Shown here piece by piece: positions 45,715-55,482 of a stretch of 64,000 nucleotides of DNA. Source of the DNA: Flectobacillus rivi (GTDB lineage: Bacteria > Bacteroidota > Bacteroidia > Cytophagales > Spirosomataceae); the NCBI RefSeq assembly GCF_030056655.1, contig NZ_JASHIE010000008.1:262788-326787 (forward strand), in the 5' to 3' direction. Numbering within the stretch: position 1 is the stretch's first letter; the number at the start of each line of letters is the position of its first letter. The notes beneath the pieces were generated by a model. That model was not told the origin of the DNA and ran no database searches. It worked only from the letters and a program-made list of their open reading frames with translations. The translations under genes were made by a program, and so were the position numbers.

Positions 45715-45744
45715 TTTGTATTTCGCTAAGATTCAGTAATTTTG
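45715..45744 (+). promoter_or_regulatory. fusA promoter (TTTG-N18-TAATTTTG)
   Basis: TTTG at 45715-45718 and TAATTTTG at 45737-45744 match the Bacteroidota promoter pattern. The transcript would have a leader of about 115 nt. The same TAATTTTGCA sequence appears at rpsJ, so both translation genes share one promoter type. Confidence 0.75.
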
Positions 45745-45864
45745 CACCCTGATTTTAAGATGGTTAGTCATGTCAAATTCATTAATAATTGATAATTAGA
45801 AATTTGCGCCAAGAACTAACCAACTAAAGAAGAACTAAAAAAAACTAAATAATCAACATTTAAA

Positions 45865-47958
45865 ATGGCAAGGGATTTAAAATACACAAGAAACATTGGT
45901 ATCGCGGCCCACATTGACGCTGGTAAGACTACTACTACTGAGCGTATCTTGTATTATGCTGGTGTAAGCCACAAAATCGGTGAGGTACACGACGGTGCTG
46001 CGACTATGGACTGGATGGAGCAAGAGCAAGAGCGTGGTATTACTATTACTTCAGCGGCTACTACTGTAAACTGGAACTATAGAGATGAGAAATACCATAT
46101 CAACATTATCGATACTCCAGGTCACGTTGACTTTACTGTAGAGGTAAACCGTTCTTTGCGTGTATTGGATGGTCTTGTATTCTTGTTCAGTGCTGTTGAT
46201 GGTGTTGAGCCTCAATCTGAAACTAACTGGCGTTTGGCTAACAACTATAACGTACCTCGTTTAGGTTTTGTTAACAAAATGGACCGTTCAGGTGCTGACT
46301 TCTTGAATGTATGTCGTCAAGTGAAGGAAATGTTGGGTAGCTACGCTGTACCTCTTCAATTGCCTATCGGTGCTGAAGATAAATTTGAAGGTGTAGTTGA
46401 CTTGGTAAACTTCCGTGGTATCAAATGGAATGAGCACGATAAAGGTATGACTTTCGAAGTAGTACCTATTCCTGAAGATATGTTGGAAGAAGCTACTGAA
46501 TACCGTGAGAAATTATTGGAAGCTGTAGCTGAATTTGACGAGTCATTGATGGAGAAATATTTCGAAGATCCAGAATCTATCTCTGAAGATGAAATTTTGG
46601 CTGCTCTTCGTGAAGCTACTATCTCAATGAAAATCGTTCCTATGTTGTGTGGTTCATCTTTCAAAAACAAAGGTGTTCAAACAATGTTGGATTATGTAAT
46701 GGCGATTCTTCCTTCTCCATTAGATAAAGAATCTATCAAAGGTACTGACCCTCGTACTGATGCTGAGATCATCCGTAAACCATCTACTTCTGAGCCATTC
46801 TCTGCTTTAGCATTTAAAATCGCAACTGACCCTTATGTAGGTCGTTTGTGTTTTGTTCGTGCTTACTCAGGTGTGTTAGAGGCTGGTTCTTATATCTTGA
46901 ACAACCGTTCTGGAAACAAAGAGCGTATCTCTCGTATCTTCCAAATGCACGCTAACAAGCAAAACTCAATCGAGCGCTTAGAGGCTGGTGATATTGCTGC
47001 GGTAGTAGGTTTCAAAGACATCAAAACTGGTGATACCCTTTCTGATGAGAAAAACCCTATCGTTCTTGAATCAATGGTATTCCCTGATCCAGTTATTGGT
47101 TATGCTATCGAGCCTAAGAAATCAGCTGACCAAGACAACTTCTCGAAAGCTATTGGTAAATTGATCGAAGAAGACCCTACTTTGCAAGTTGAATCTAACG
47201 AAGAAACAGGTCAAACTATCATCAAAGGTATGGGTGAACTTCACCTTGAAATCATCATCGACCGTATGCGTCGTGAATTCAAAGTGGAAGTAAACCAAGG
47301 TGCTCCTCAGGTAGCTTACAAAGAATCGTTGACTAAAACTACTGAACACCGTGAAGTTTACAAGAAACAATCGGGTGGTAAAGGTAAGTTTGCCGACATC
47401 GTATTCGAAATGGGACCAAGAGAAGATGGTAAAGAAGGTTTGGAATTCGTTAACGGTATCGTTGGTGGTGTAATTCCAAAAGAATTTATCCCTGCTATCC
47501 AAAAAGGTTTCGAAGGTGCTATGAAAAATGGTGCTTTAGCTGGATACCCAATGGACTCAATGCGTGTTCGTTTGTTCCACGGTTCATTCCACGACGTCGA
47601 TTCAGATGCGTTGTCATTCGAATTGGCAGCTCGTATGGGTTACAAAGAAGCAGCAAAAGCAGCAGGTGCTAAATTGATGGAGCCTATCATGGCTGTTGAA
47701 GTAGTAACTCCTGACGAATATACTGGTCCTATCACAGGTGACATGAACCGTCGTCGTGGTATGATGAAAGGTATGGACTCAAAACAAGGTGCTGTAATCT
47801 TGAAAGCAGATATTCCATTGTCTGAATTGTTCGGTTATGTAACTGACCTTCGTACAATGTCTTCTGGTCGTGCTACAGCTAACTTGACTTTCTCTCACTA
47901 TGAATTCGTTCCGCAAAACATTGCAGACGAAGTAGTGAAAAAAGCTAAAGGTTTGTAA
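45865..47958 (+). CDS. fusA: Translation elongation factor G
   Basis: A 697-residue EF-G, the GTPase that moves tRNA and mRNA through the ribosome. G1 AAHIDAGKTTTT near 14-25, G3 DTPGHVDF near 83, and G4 NKMD near 138 are all intact, and domain IV ends in the GGVIPKEFI-type stretch. Codon use is markedly different from its neighbours: repetitive use of a few optimal codons (GGT, CGT, ACT), as expected of a highly expressed gene. It has its own promoter and is followed directly by a terminator. rpsG and rpsL, the usual upstream partners, are not present. Confidence 0.97.
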   Translation: MARDLKYTRNIGIAAHIDAGKTTTTERILYYAGVSHKIGEVHDGAATMDWMEQEQERGITITSAATTVNWNYRDEKYHINIIDTPGHVDFTVEVNRSLRVLDGLVFLFSAVDGVEPQSETNWRLANNYNVPRLGFVNKMDRSGADFLNVCRQVKEMLGSYAVPLQLPIGAEDKFEGVVDLVNFRGIKWNEHDKGMTFEVVPIPEDMLEEATEYREKLLEAVAEFDESLMEKYFEDPESISEDEILAALREATISMKIVPMLCGSSFKNKGVQTMLDYVMAILPSPLDKESIKGTDPRTDAEIIRKPSTSEPFSALAFKIATDPYVGRLCFVRAYSGVLEAGSYILNNRSGNKERISRIFQMHANKQNSIERLEAGDIAAVVGFKDIKTGDTLSDEKNPIVLESMVFPDPVIGYAIEPKKSADQDNFSKAIGKLIEEDPTLQVESNEETGQTIIKGMGELHLEIIIDRMRREFKVEVNQGAPQVAYKESLTKTTEHREVYKKQSGGKGKFADIVFEMGPREDGKEGLEFVNGIVGGVIPKEFIPAIQKGFEGAMKNGALAGYPMDSMRVRLFHGSFHDVDSDALSFELAARMGYKEAAKAAGAKLMEPIMAVEVVTPDEYTGPITGDMNRRRGMMKGMDSKQGAVILKADIPLSELFGYVTDLRTMSSGRATANLTFSHYEFVPQNIADEVVKKAKGL

Positions 47959-47990
47959 TAACACGCTAGCTTGCTAGTTGTATATAAGCT

Positions 47991-48024
47991 ACCGCCTCCT
48001 CGACTTGTCGTGGAGGCGGTTTTA
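47991..48024 (+). terminator. Terminator after fusA
   Basis: ACCGCCTCC/GGAGGCGGT hairpin with TTTTATTTAT following. It separates fusA from truC and shows that the open frame from 47978 does not start there. Confidence 0.8.
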
Positions 48025-48040
48025 TTTATCCCCTACTCCA

Positions 48041-48751
48041 ATGACGCTTCCCATTCTTTATCAAGACGAATATCTTGTAGCTATCAACAAACCTCATAAT
48101 TTGTTGGTACACCGCTCGCCTATTGCTGCCGAAGAAACTGTATTTGCTTTACAGCTACTTCGAGACCAACTGGGTGTTTGGGTAAGTCCATGTCACCGAA
48201 TTGACCGTAAAACTGGTGGAGTACTATTATTTGCCTTGAATAAAGAGGTGGATAAACTTGTCAAACAGCAGTTTGAACAACATACTACTCGCAAAAAATA
48301 TTGGGCTTTAGTAAGAGGATATTTACCAGAAGAAGGCTTTACTGACAGACCTTTGGCTAAAGACAATGGAGATATGCAAGATGCGCTTACTCGATTTAAA
48401 TGTTTGCAGCAAATTGAGTTACCGATAGAAGTGAGTCGCTATCCAACGTCTCGATATTCGTTGGCAGAAATATATCCTGAAACAGGTCGAATGCACCAAA
48501 TAAGACGGCATTTTGCACAATTACGCCATTATCTTATTGGTGACAAAACTCATGGAGAATGTAAACATAATAAGATGTTTGAGCAGCATTTTGGACTGAA
48601 TACAATGCTTCTTCATGCAGCTTCGTTGGAAATTGTCCATCCTGTTACCAATAAACCATTGTTGATTGAAGCACCCTTACAAAATGAGTTCTTGGAAATT
48701 CTACAAAAGATTGGAATTTCTACAGATGATTTGCTTATTGAACACCAATAG
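48041..48751 (+). CDS. truC: tRNA pseudouridine(65) synthase TruC
   Basis: A 236-residue RluA-superfamily enzyme closest to E. coli TruC, which modifies U65 in tRNAs. It has LPILYQDEYLVAINKP at the start, the catalytic CHRIDRKTGGVLLF (Asp near 53), QQFEQHTTRKKYWALVRGYL, RYPTSRYSLAEIYPETGRMHQIRRHFA and HFGLNTMLLHAASL. The ATG at 48041 (MTLPIL) is preferred; the longer frame from 47978 would run through the fusA terminator. It is inserted between fusA and rpsJ on the same strand. Confidence 0.85.
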   Translation: MTLPILYQDEYLVAINKPHNLLVHRSPIAAEETVFALQLLRDQLGVWVSPCHRIDRKTGGVLLFALNKEVDKLVKQQFEQHTTRKKYWALVRGYLPEEGFTDRPLAKDNGDMQDALTRFKCLQQIELPIEVSRYPTSRYSLAEIYPETGRMHQIRRHFAQLRHYLIGDKTHGECKHNKMFEQHFGLNTMLLHAASLEIVHPVTNKPLLIEAPLQNEFLEILQKIGISTDDLLIEHQ

Positions 48752-48804
48752 TTATATCATTAAGCTACAAATCATTTTGCTTTATAAAAATATCTAGAAT
48801 AGCA

Positions 48805-48836
48805 TTTGCTCAATAACTTGTAAATCAGTAATTTTG
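48805..48836 (+). promoter_or_regulatory. rpsJ promoter (TTTG-N20-TAATTTTG)
   Basis: TTTG at 48805-48808 and TAATTTTG at 48829-48836, nearly the same sequence as the fusA promoter. It gives rpsJ a private start site, with a leader of about 55 nt. Confidence 0.7.
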
Positions 48837-48898
48837 CAGTCCCAAATCCGAAGCAAATGGTACTTTCGGCTTTGGTTTTACCAAACGTACCAATTCAG

Positions 48899-49204
48899 AT
48901 GAATCAAAAAATCAGAATCAAATTGAAGTCTTTTGACCACACTTTAGTGGACAAATCGGCTGAGAAAATCGTGAAGGCTGTTAAGGCTACAGGTGCTGTT
49001 GTTTCAGGTCCTATTCCTTTGCCTACAAAAGTGGAAAAATTCACAGTTTTGCGTTCACCACACGTTAACAAAAAAGCTCGTGAGCAATTCCAATTGTGTA
49101 CTTACAAGCGTCTAATCGACATCTACTCATCATCTCCAAAAACAGTTGATGCTTTGATGAAATTAGAATTGCCTTCAGGTGTTGACGTTGAAATCAAAGT
49201 GTAG
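48899..49204 (+). CDS. rpsJ: 30S ribosomal protein S10
   Basis: A 101-residue S10 protein with the expected RIKLKSFDHTLVDKSA start, GPIPLPTKVEKFTVLRSPHVNKKAREQF and the closing LPSGVDVEIKV. The ATG at 48899 fits the family; the in-frame ATG at 48857 adds 14 residues unlike any S10 and overlaps the promoter leader. S10 usually opens the long S10-spc ribosomal operon; here it is a single gene followed by a terminator and an unrelated convergent peptidase gene. Confidence 0.96.
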   Translation: MNQKIRIKLKSFDHTLVDKSAEKIVKAVKATGAVVSGPIPLPTKVEKFTVLRSPHVNKKAREQFQLCTYKRLIDIYSSSPKTVDALMKLELPSGVDVEIKV

Positions 49205-49225
49205 TTTGCCTTGATTCCAAATCAT

Positions 49226-49264
49226 AAAAAATCCCATCCAGACCAAGTCTAGATGGGATTTTTG
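49226..49264. terminator. Bidirectional terminator after rpsJ
   Basis: AAAAAATCCCATCCAGAC/GTCTAGATGGGATTTTT hairpin between rpsJ and the convergent M3 peptidase gene. Confidence 0.85.
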
Positions 49265-49285
49265 TTTTATGACATTTAGTATTTT

Positions 49286-51025
49286 TTAGTTTTTTAGTGC
49301 ATTTAATTCACCTTGCAAAAATGTCATCAATGAAGCAATATGCTCTTTTGAAAAATCAAATGGAATATTTGCCGCATTGTAGACCGATGCCATTGGTTTA
49401 GTATATCCCAGCTTCAACGCATTCAAGTAGCCTTCTAAACCTTTTTGTGGATTTTCTTTGTAGTTTTTCCACACGCCGATAGCACCCAACTGCGCAATAC
49501 CATATTCGATATAATAGAAAGGTAATTCGAATATATGTAATTGACGATGCCACATACTCGATTTGAAGGTTTCCAAACCAGACCAGTCTGTAATCGAATC
49601 CGCAAACTGTTCATAAATACGAAGCCATGCTTGTGTACGCTCTGCTGTGGTATGAGTTGGATTTTCATAAATCCAATGTTGGAATTTATCCACAGTAGCT
49701 ACCCACGGCAAAGTACTCAAAATATCCTCTAAGTGTTGAATCTTTGCACGACGCAATTCTTCCTCATTATCGAAATATACATGCCAGTAATCCATCGTAA
49801 TCAACTCCATCGACATCGAGGCTAACTCTGCCACCTCTGACGGAAAATTACGGAAGGTATTTAGGGCTAAATCTTTAGTTACAATCGAATGAACGGCATG
49901 TCCACCCTCATGTAACAAGGTAATCACATCGCGCATCAACGATGAAGCGTTCATGAAAATAAATGGAAAACCCGTTTCTTCTAAAGGATAATTGTATCCT
50001 CCTGGTGCTTTACCAACTCTTGATTCCAAATCTAAGCGACCCATTTGTTTCATCAAGGTCAAACATTCACCTAAGAATGGATCGAGAAGATTAAAGCAAT
50101 CGATAGTTTTATTAAGCAAATCTTCACCTCCATTGAACGGATGCAAAGCTGGACGTCCTTTTACGTCGACACCTTTGTCCCAAGGACGTAATGAATCTAA
50201 TGCTAGCGTTGCTTTGCGTTCCTCTGCCAATTGATTCAAGATTGGCACAACTGTTTCTGCTACAGCTTCATGAAAATCGAAGCATTCTTTTGGAGTGTAG
50301 TCAAAGCGCTTTAGTGAAGCAAACGAATAATCGCGGAAGTTTTCAAAACCTGCATTCAATGCAATCTGATGACGAACGGTTTTAAGTTTATTGAAAACTT
50401 CATCCAATTTGTCACGATCTTGAATACGACGTTCTTGGATTTTGCGATAAGCCATTTCACGAATAGCTCTGTCAGCATTTTCCAAAAATACACCCGCTTG
50501 TTGCAAAGTTTTAGTCTGACCATCTATCTCAACAGTCATTACACCTACTGTACCTTGGTATTCGCTAGAGAGGTTTTGGACTTCTGTAAAAAGGCTAATA
50601 TTTTCGGTTCTGAATATTTCAGTAGCTTTTTTGATTCCTCTAAAAGTAATATTAAAAGCTTCAGCGTCGTCTCCTTCAGATGTCAAAATATCTAAGAAAG
50701 GACTTTCTAACGTCTTTTTATTAAGCGTATCATCATAATTTGCCAGCTCGGGTTGGATTTCGGTCACGAACTGGTCAAAATGTGCTTTTACTTCTTTATC
50801 AGTAGTATCGCAAGTCATTTTGATATAGCGCCAAGCAAAGTTTTCTGAAAGATAACTTTCAAGCTCAGAGCGATCTTTCAAGAATTTTCTAAATTCTTCA
50901 AGTGTATCAATGGGACGTTCTACCAAATTATCATAAAATGGCTTTACGCTTTCTACATTAGTTAATTCAAAAGTATCTCCAAGAAAAGTACGTACAGGAG
51001 GAGTAGTCGATATAGTCGCAGTCAT
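49286..51025 (-). CDS. M3 family oligoendopeptidase (PepF-like)
   Basis: A 579-residue thimet-type metallopeptidase that cleaves short peptides in the cytosol. The zinc motif HEGGH is at 372-376 with the third ligand expected among the Glu residues of PSEVAELAS near 395-400, and IEYGIAQLGA near 506 is the typical M3 C-terminal stretch. No signal peptide is seen. It stands alone, between rpsJ and the nuoN end, and is convergent with rpsJ. Confidence 0.92.
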   Translation of the reverse strand: MTATISTTPPVRTFLGDTFELTNVESVKPFYDNLVERPIDTLEEFRKFLKDRSELESYLSENFAWRYIKMTCDTTDKEVKAHFDQFVTEIQPELANYDDTLNKKTLESPFLDILTSEGDDAEAFNITFRGIKKATEIFRTENISLFTEVQNLSSEYQGTVGVMTVEIDGQTKTLQQAGVFLENADRAIREMAYRKIQERRIQDRDKLDEVFNKLKTVRHQIALNAGFENFRDYSFASLKRFDYTPKECFDFHEAVAETVVPILNQLAEERKATLALDSLRPWDKGVDVKGRPALHPFNGGEDLLNKTIDCFNLLDPFLGECLTLMKQMGRLDLESRVGKAPGGYNYPLEETGFPFIFMNASSLMRDVITLLHEGGHAVHSIVTKDLALNTFRNFPSEVAELASMSMELITMDYWHVYFDNEEELRRAKIQHLEDILSTLPWVATVDKFQHWIYENPTHTTAERTQAWLRIYEQFADSITDWSGLETFKSSMWHRQLHIFELPFYYIEYGIAQLGAIGVWKNYKENPQKGLEGYLNALKLGYTKPMASVYNAANIPFDFSKEHIASLMTFLQGELNALKN

Positions 51026-51143
51026 AATAATAGATTAAGATTGTTATGCTAAGTTAGCGTTTAACGATAGGTCGTTTCAAGACATAATATACCTTTATTC
51101 GGGTTGCCTACTGTAGTTGCTATCCTCTAAACTAATAAACTTT

Positions 51144-52643
51144 CTACAACAAAGCAATCAGATTCATCAACCAATCTGCCTTAAAGAAGAATCCTAACAA
51201 AGGCAGACATAGAGCGCTTGCTAGTATATATTGAGTTGTAGAAAGAGATGTATCAAACTCGGTTTCAGCGTTTTTGAAAAATAAATAAAAGGGTATTTTA
51301 AGATAAAAAAACAAAGAAATTGCAGTGTTAAATAATCCAAAAATAAATAAAAGCAAAAGAATATGCTTTTGCGTATCTGCTGTTTGATAAGCTTCCCAAA
51401 GTGCTGAAAAGATATTAAATTTAGCAAAGAAACCTGCCGTTGGAGGAAGTCCAGCAAGAGATACCAACGTAATTAATAATAATACACCAAGTGCAGGATT
51501 TTTTCGACCTAAACCCTTAATTTGCACTATCTCAAAATCGTTCTTTGTTCCTAGATAAATCGCTAATAAATCAACCAAATAAAATGCTGCGAAGTTGGCA
51601 AAGAGATACGTTACCAAATAAAACACTAAACTTTTAACACTAAGCTCAGATAACGCCATCAAGCCTATCAACAAAAAACCTGAATGGGCAATGGTAGAAT
51701 AGGCCAATAATCGCTTGGCTTTGTTTTGCCATAGTGCCGAAAAATTACCAAACGTAATCGTAGCCAAAGCTATCACACCTGTAACGAGTCGTAGGTCGTT
51801 GGGAACTGCCATATAAAATCGTAACGCCACCAACATCGTAGCCACTTTGGGAGCGACCGAAAAAAAGGCAACTATCGGCATTGGAGCAGCCTGATAGGTA
51901 TCTGGCGTCCAAATATGAAAAGGAGTAGCTGAAAGCTTAAACAAAAATCCTGCGATAGTCATCACAACTGCCACGGTGGTAGCCAATTCGTCTACTTGTG
52001 TGAGACCTCTACTAAAATCAGGTGAAGTAATAGACAACGTTCCCGTCATGCCATACAATAATGACATTCCGTACAACATAATCGCTGAAGAGGTAGCGCC
52101 AAAAATAAGATATTTGATACCGCCTTCTGCACCAACTTTATCTTTATTGATGGTTGTTAAAACATACGAAAGCAAGGAAACCATTTCTATTACTAAATAA
52201 ATCATTAGCAAATGGACCGACATAGTCATCAATTGCAATGCGATAATCATGGCTATAGCAATAGCATAAAACTCGTTGGGAAATTGATACTTATTGATGT
52301 GTATATGTAAAAGCATCAAGATTCCCGAAAGACTTATCAATGCTTTAAAGAAGATAGCTTTGGCATCAATAAAAAGCATTTTATCAAATAAAAAAGTATC
52401 ATTAATAGTCGAAAATTGGTCTATTACTTGATATAAATTAACTAATAAAACGATTATGCCTGCTATGGTAAAATTTGACGTTGAGACTTGAGAAACAACA
52501 AGTTTTGAAGACTGTTTGGTTACAACTAAATCAGCAATAATAAACACCACAAAAACACCTGCCAAAAATGCTTCGGGAGTAATAATACCAAAGCTGCTCA
52601 GGATTTGTAAAAGCTGCTGTTTTAAGTCCAAAATATTTGTCAT
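51144..52643 (-). CDS. nuoN: NADH-quinone oxidoreductase subunit N
   Basis: A 499-residue membrane subunit of respiratory complex I, a Mrp-antiporter-like proton channel. It has about 14 hydrophobic segments; the conserved SATPFHIWTPDTYQAAP with its family Lys/Pro/His, and the AYSTIAHSGFLLIG stretch, mark NuoN. It follows nuoL and nuoM in gene order but is separated from nuoM by a histidine kinase gene on the opposite strand, so it needs its own promoter. Confidence 0.93.
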   Translation of the reverse strand: MTNILDLKQQLLQILSSFGIITPEAFLAGVFVVFIIADLVVTKQSSKLVVSQVSTSNFTIAGIIVLLVNLYQVIDQFSTINDTFLFDKMLFIDAKAIFFKALISLSGILMLLHIHINKYQFPNEFYAIAIAMIIALQLMTMSVHLLMIYLVIEMVSLLSYVLTTINKDKVGAEGGIKYLIFGATSSAIMLYGMSLLYGMTGTLSITSPDFSRGLTQVDELATTVAVVMTIAGFLFKLSATPFHIWTPDTYQAAPMPIVAFFSVAPKVATMLVALRFYMAVPNDLRLVTGVIALATITFGNFSALWQNKAKRLLAYSTIAHSGFLLIGLMALSELSVKSLVFYLVTYLFANFAAFYLVDLLAIYLGTKNDFEIVQIKGLGRKNPALGVLLLITLVSLAGLPPTAGFFAKFNIFSALWEAYQTADTQKHILLLLFIFGLFNTAISLFFYLKIPFYLFFKNAETEFDTSLSTTQYILASALCLPLLGFFFKADWLMNLIALL

Positions 52644-52722
52644 CTTAATTCTACACAGAAAATCAAATTTCCGCCTTTGTTTGTTTTTGTTTATATTTAC
52701 TCATCAGAGCTAATAGATAACC

Positions 52723-53748
52723 ATGAAGAGAAACGCATTTTATTGGGTAATACAGATTATGAGTTGGTCTTTTGTTACACTAACTTCGCTGAAGTATAGT
52801 GGACTAGCCGACGAAACTGCCATGTATAGACTAATCTATGTTTGTACCTATATGGTGTTGGGAATGGGTATTAGTCATCTTTACAACTACATTCATGAAA
52901 GTTATGACCCCGAAAATTTTACCTCACGTCAGTTTATCGTTTTTCCCCTTCTTGGAAGTTTGACGATTGGAACTTGTTTTGCCCTAACCGATTTTATCTT
53001 TTTTAATCGCAGTAGATACTTACATGGGGAAATCGATGCTATGGATTGTATCTTCTTTGTTTTTGATAATATCTGGCTTGTAATTCCGTGGTTTCTATTT
53101 TATCATCTTTATCGATTTGTGCAAGTTCACGAAAGTCGCAGACAAAGGATTTTAGCTGCCGAGAAAATGCTCAAAGTTGTGGAACTTGAAAACCTCAAAA
53201 AACAACTTAATCCTCACTTTTTGTTCAACGCACTCAATAGCATTAAAGCGCTTACTATCAGCGATAGCCGTCAGGCTCGTGATGCTATTATGCAACTTTC
53301 TGACTTACTTCGTCTGTCGCTCAACCTTGGAGACCAACAAAAAGCGATGCTTAGTGAAGAGATTAAATTAGCCCAAGATTATTTAGCACTCGAAAAAGTT
53401 CGTTTTGATAACCGTCTTCGCTATGAATTTCATGTTCAAGAAAATATTGATGACATTCTAATCATTTCGATGTCCTTGAATACACTTATCGAAAATGCGG
53501 TCAAACATGGTATCGCCAAAACCAAAAACGGAGGTCTTATTCAAATAGATATTAACACCCTTGGTCACGATGTAATCATCAAAGTTCGTAATACGGGGCA
53601 ATATAATCCACAACCTAAAACAAGTGCCAATGGTATTGGTTTGGATAACCTACGAAAACGTCTTGAATTGCACTATGGCAGTAAAGCTTCTTTTTCAATC
53701 ACCAACGAAGATGATAATGTCTTAGCCACGATCATAATGCCATTCTAG
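52723..53748 (+). CDS. LytS/YehU-type sensor histidine kinase
   Basis: A 341-residue kinase. The first 135 residues hold four hydrophobic segments (about 7-25, 38-55, 72-92, 112-132), then a His_kinase domain with the phospho-acceptor His165 in QLNPHFLFNALNS, and a GHKL ATPase with N-box LIENAVKHG and G2 GIGLDNLRKRL. Such kinases pair with LytTR response regulators; none is next to it here, so it appears orphan in this window. It lies on the opposite strand between nuoM and nuoN. Confidence 0.9.
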   Translation: MKRNAFYWVIQIMSWSFVTLTSLKYSGLADETAMYRLIYVCTYMVLGMGISHLYNYIHESYDPENFTSRQFIVFPLLGSLTIGTCFALTDFIFFNRSRYLHGEIDAMDCIFFVFDNIWLVIPWFLFYHLYRFVQVHESRRQRILAAEKMLKVVELENLKKQLNPHFLFNALNSIKALTISDSRQARDAIMQLSDLLRLSLNLGDQQKAMLSEEIKLAQDYLALEKVRFDNRLRYEFHVQENIDDILIISMSLNTLIENAVKHGIAKTKNGGLIQIDINTLGHDVIIKVRNTGQYNPQPKTSANGIGLDNLRKRLELHYGSKASFSITNEDDNVLATIIMPF

Positions 53749-53772
53749 GTTTTTGTATAAGATGATTAAATA

Positions 53773-55431
53773 CTATACAAAAAGCTTTATCAACTCATTT
53801 ACCGCTTGGTTTGACACATCAAAAACCAAGTTAGGGAATATCCCAAAAATTAAAGCTAAAATCGCCAAAGGGAAAAGCATAAGCTTTTCTCTTGTATTCA
53901 AATCTGACAATACAGACTCTTCATATCTTGACCAAAATTTTCCAAAAAACATTCTCTGTAATGTCCAAAGGAAATATCCAGCTCCCAAAACTAATCCTAA
54001 CACTCCAAGTCCAGTAACCCATTTTGGGAAATATAAACTATTAAAGCCTCCTATCAAGGTAAAAAACTCACCAATAAAACCAGAGAATGCTGGTAAGCCC
54101 AACGAAGCAAAAAATGCTACAGCTGTGAGAGCTGTGTAAACTGGCATTTTAGAGGCCAATCCTTGATAGCTATTGATACGACGATCGTGTGTGCGACTGT
54201 ACAAAACGCCTACTAGCACAAACAACATTGCCGAAAGAATGCCATGCGAAAACATTTGGAATACAGCACCATTAATTCCTTCGCTTGTCAGTGAGGCTAT
54301 TCCTAGTAATACAAAGCCCATGTGCGAAACAGACGAGTATGCAATGAGTTTTTTGAGGTCATTCATCGCCAAAGCATTATAAGCTCCGTACAAAATAGAC
54401 ACAACTCCTACAATCGCTATGACAAAAGCTAGCTCACTGCCAGCCTCAGGAAAAATAGGATAGGCAATTCGTAAAAGCCCATATCCACCGATTTTCAATA
54501 AAATACCTGCCAGTACCACCGACACAGGCGTTGGCGCTTCTACGTGCGCATCAGGCAACCATGTATGTACGGGTACAGCGGGTAATTTTATTCCAAAACC
54601 AATTAAAAGAAATATAAAAGCCCAGCTACGCAAGCCCATTCCTGCAATGCTAATATTTGAGAAAACATGCAACCATGATTCTGGCAAGAAATTATTCGGG
54701 TCAGGCAAAAATCTTAAGTCAAAAGTATGTACCAATTGCTCAGATGGAAGACGTCCCTCTGCTAACAAACGCTGAATCTCAGAAATCAAATTTGGTGTCA
54801 CTTGCTCCAACTCACTAATCAAACCCGTTTGTAAGGCCGTCTCAACTGGATCGATTGCTGATAAATACAAACCAATCATGACTACCAAAATAAATAATGA
54901 GCCTACCAAGGTGTAAATAAAGAATTTGATAGAAGCATATTCTTTGCGAGGTCCCCCCCAAATACCTATCAAGAAATACATTGGTAACAACATAAACTCA
55001 AAAAATAGGTAAAATAGGAACATATCCAAGGCGACAAAACAGCCTATTACCGAGCCTGTTAGAAGCAAATAGAGGGCGTAATACGCTTTTTCTTTTTGTC
55101 CAATCTCAAAAGACGAAATTGAGCCAATAAACATTACTAAGCCTGTCAGCAAAATCATGGGCATACTAATACCATCAACCCCAATCAAGTAATCAATCGA
55201 GGCCACACCCAAACTTCCCAGCGGCAGGGTAATCCAGTCTTTTTGTACTAAAAATTGAAAACCTTCTGTGTGTTGGTCAAATTGTAGATAAACCCATATA
55301 CTCAAAAGAAATTCCACGGCAGTTACCCCAACGGTAATCCATTTGAAATATCCTTTTAGGTTTTCAGGTAATAACAGAATTACTACTGAAAAAGCAATGG
55401 GTAAAAATATAAGTAATGAAAGTACTGACAT
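53773..55431 (-). CDS. nuoM: NADH-quinone oxidoreductase subunit M
   Basis: A 552-residue antiporter-like complex I subunit with about 14 membrane segments. LPAVPVHTWLPDAHVEAPTP and AYSSVSHMGFVLLGI are the NuoM signature regions. It is followed (convergently, 24 bp apart) by the histidine kinase gene and preceded by nuoL after 51 bp, so nuoL and nuoM are one transcript. Confidence 0.94.
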   Translation of the reverse strand: MSVLSLLIFLPIAFSVVILLLPENLKGYFKWITVGVTAVEFLLSIWVYLQFDQHTEGFQFLVQKDWITLPLGSLGVASIDYLIGVDGISMPMILLTGLVMFIGSISSFEIGQKEKAYYALYLLLTGSVIGCFVALDMFLFYLFFEFMLLPMYFLIGIWGGPRKEYASIKFFIYTLVGSLFILVVMIGLYLSAIDPVETALQTGLISELEQVTPNLISEIQRLLAEGRLPSEQLVHTFDLRFLPDPNNFLPESWLHVFSNISIAGMGLRSWAFIFLLIGFGIKLPAVPVHTWLPDAHVEAPTPVSVVLAGILLKIGGYGLLRIAYPIFPEAGSELAFVIAIVGVVSILYGAYNALAMNDLKKLIAYSSVSHMGFVLLGIASLTSEGINGAVFQMFSHGILSAMLFVLVGVLYSRTHDRRINSYQGLASKMPVYTALTAVAFFASLGLPAFSGFIGEFFTLIGGFNSLYFPKWVTGLGVLGLVLGAGYFLWTLQRMFFGKFWSRYEESVLSDLNTREKLMLFPLAILALIFGIFPNLVFDVSNQAVNELIKLFV

Positions 55432-55482
55432 CGTAACTGTTTTTTCCTCGCCTCAACGATTCGTTGCTATCGACGAATTGAA

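Noticed and set aside
47122..47502. 126-codon minus frame within fusA
   Set aside because: Caused by the strong codon bias of fusA.
47978..48040. Upstream in-frame extension of truC
   Set aside because: Runs through the fusA terminator hairpin.
53753..54139. 128-codon plus frame after the histidine kinase gene
   Set aside because: Antisense to nuoM; composition mirrors its membrane segments.
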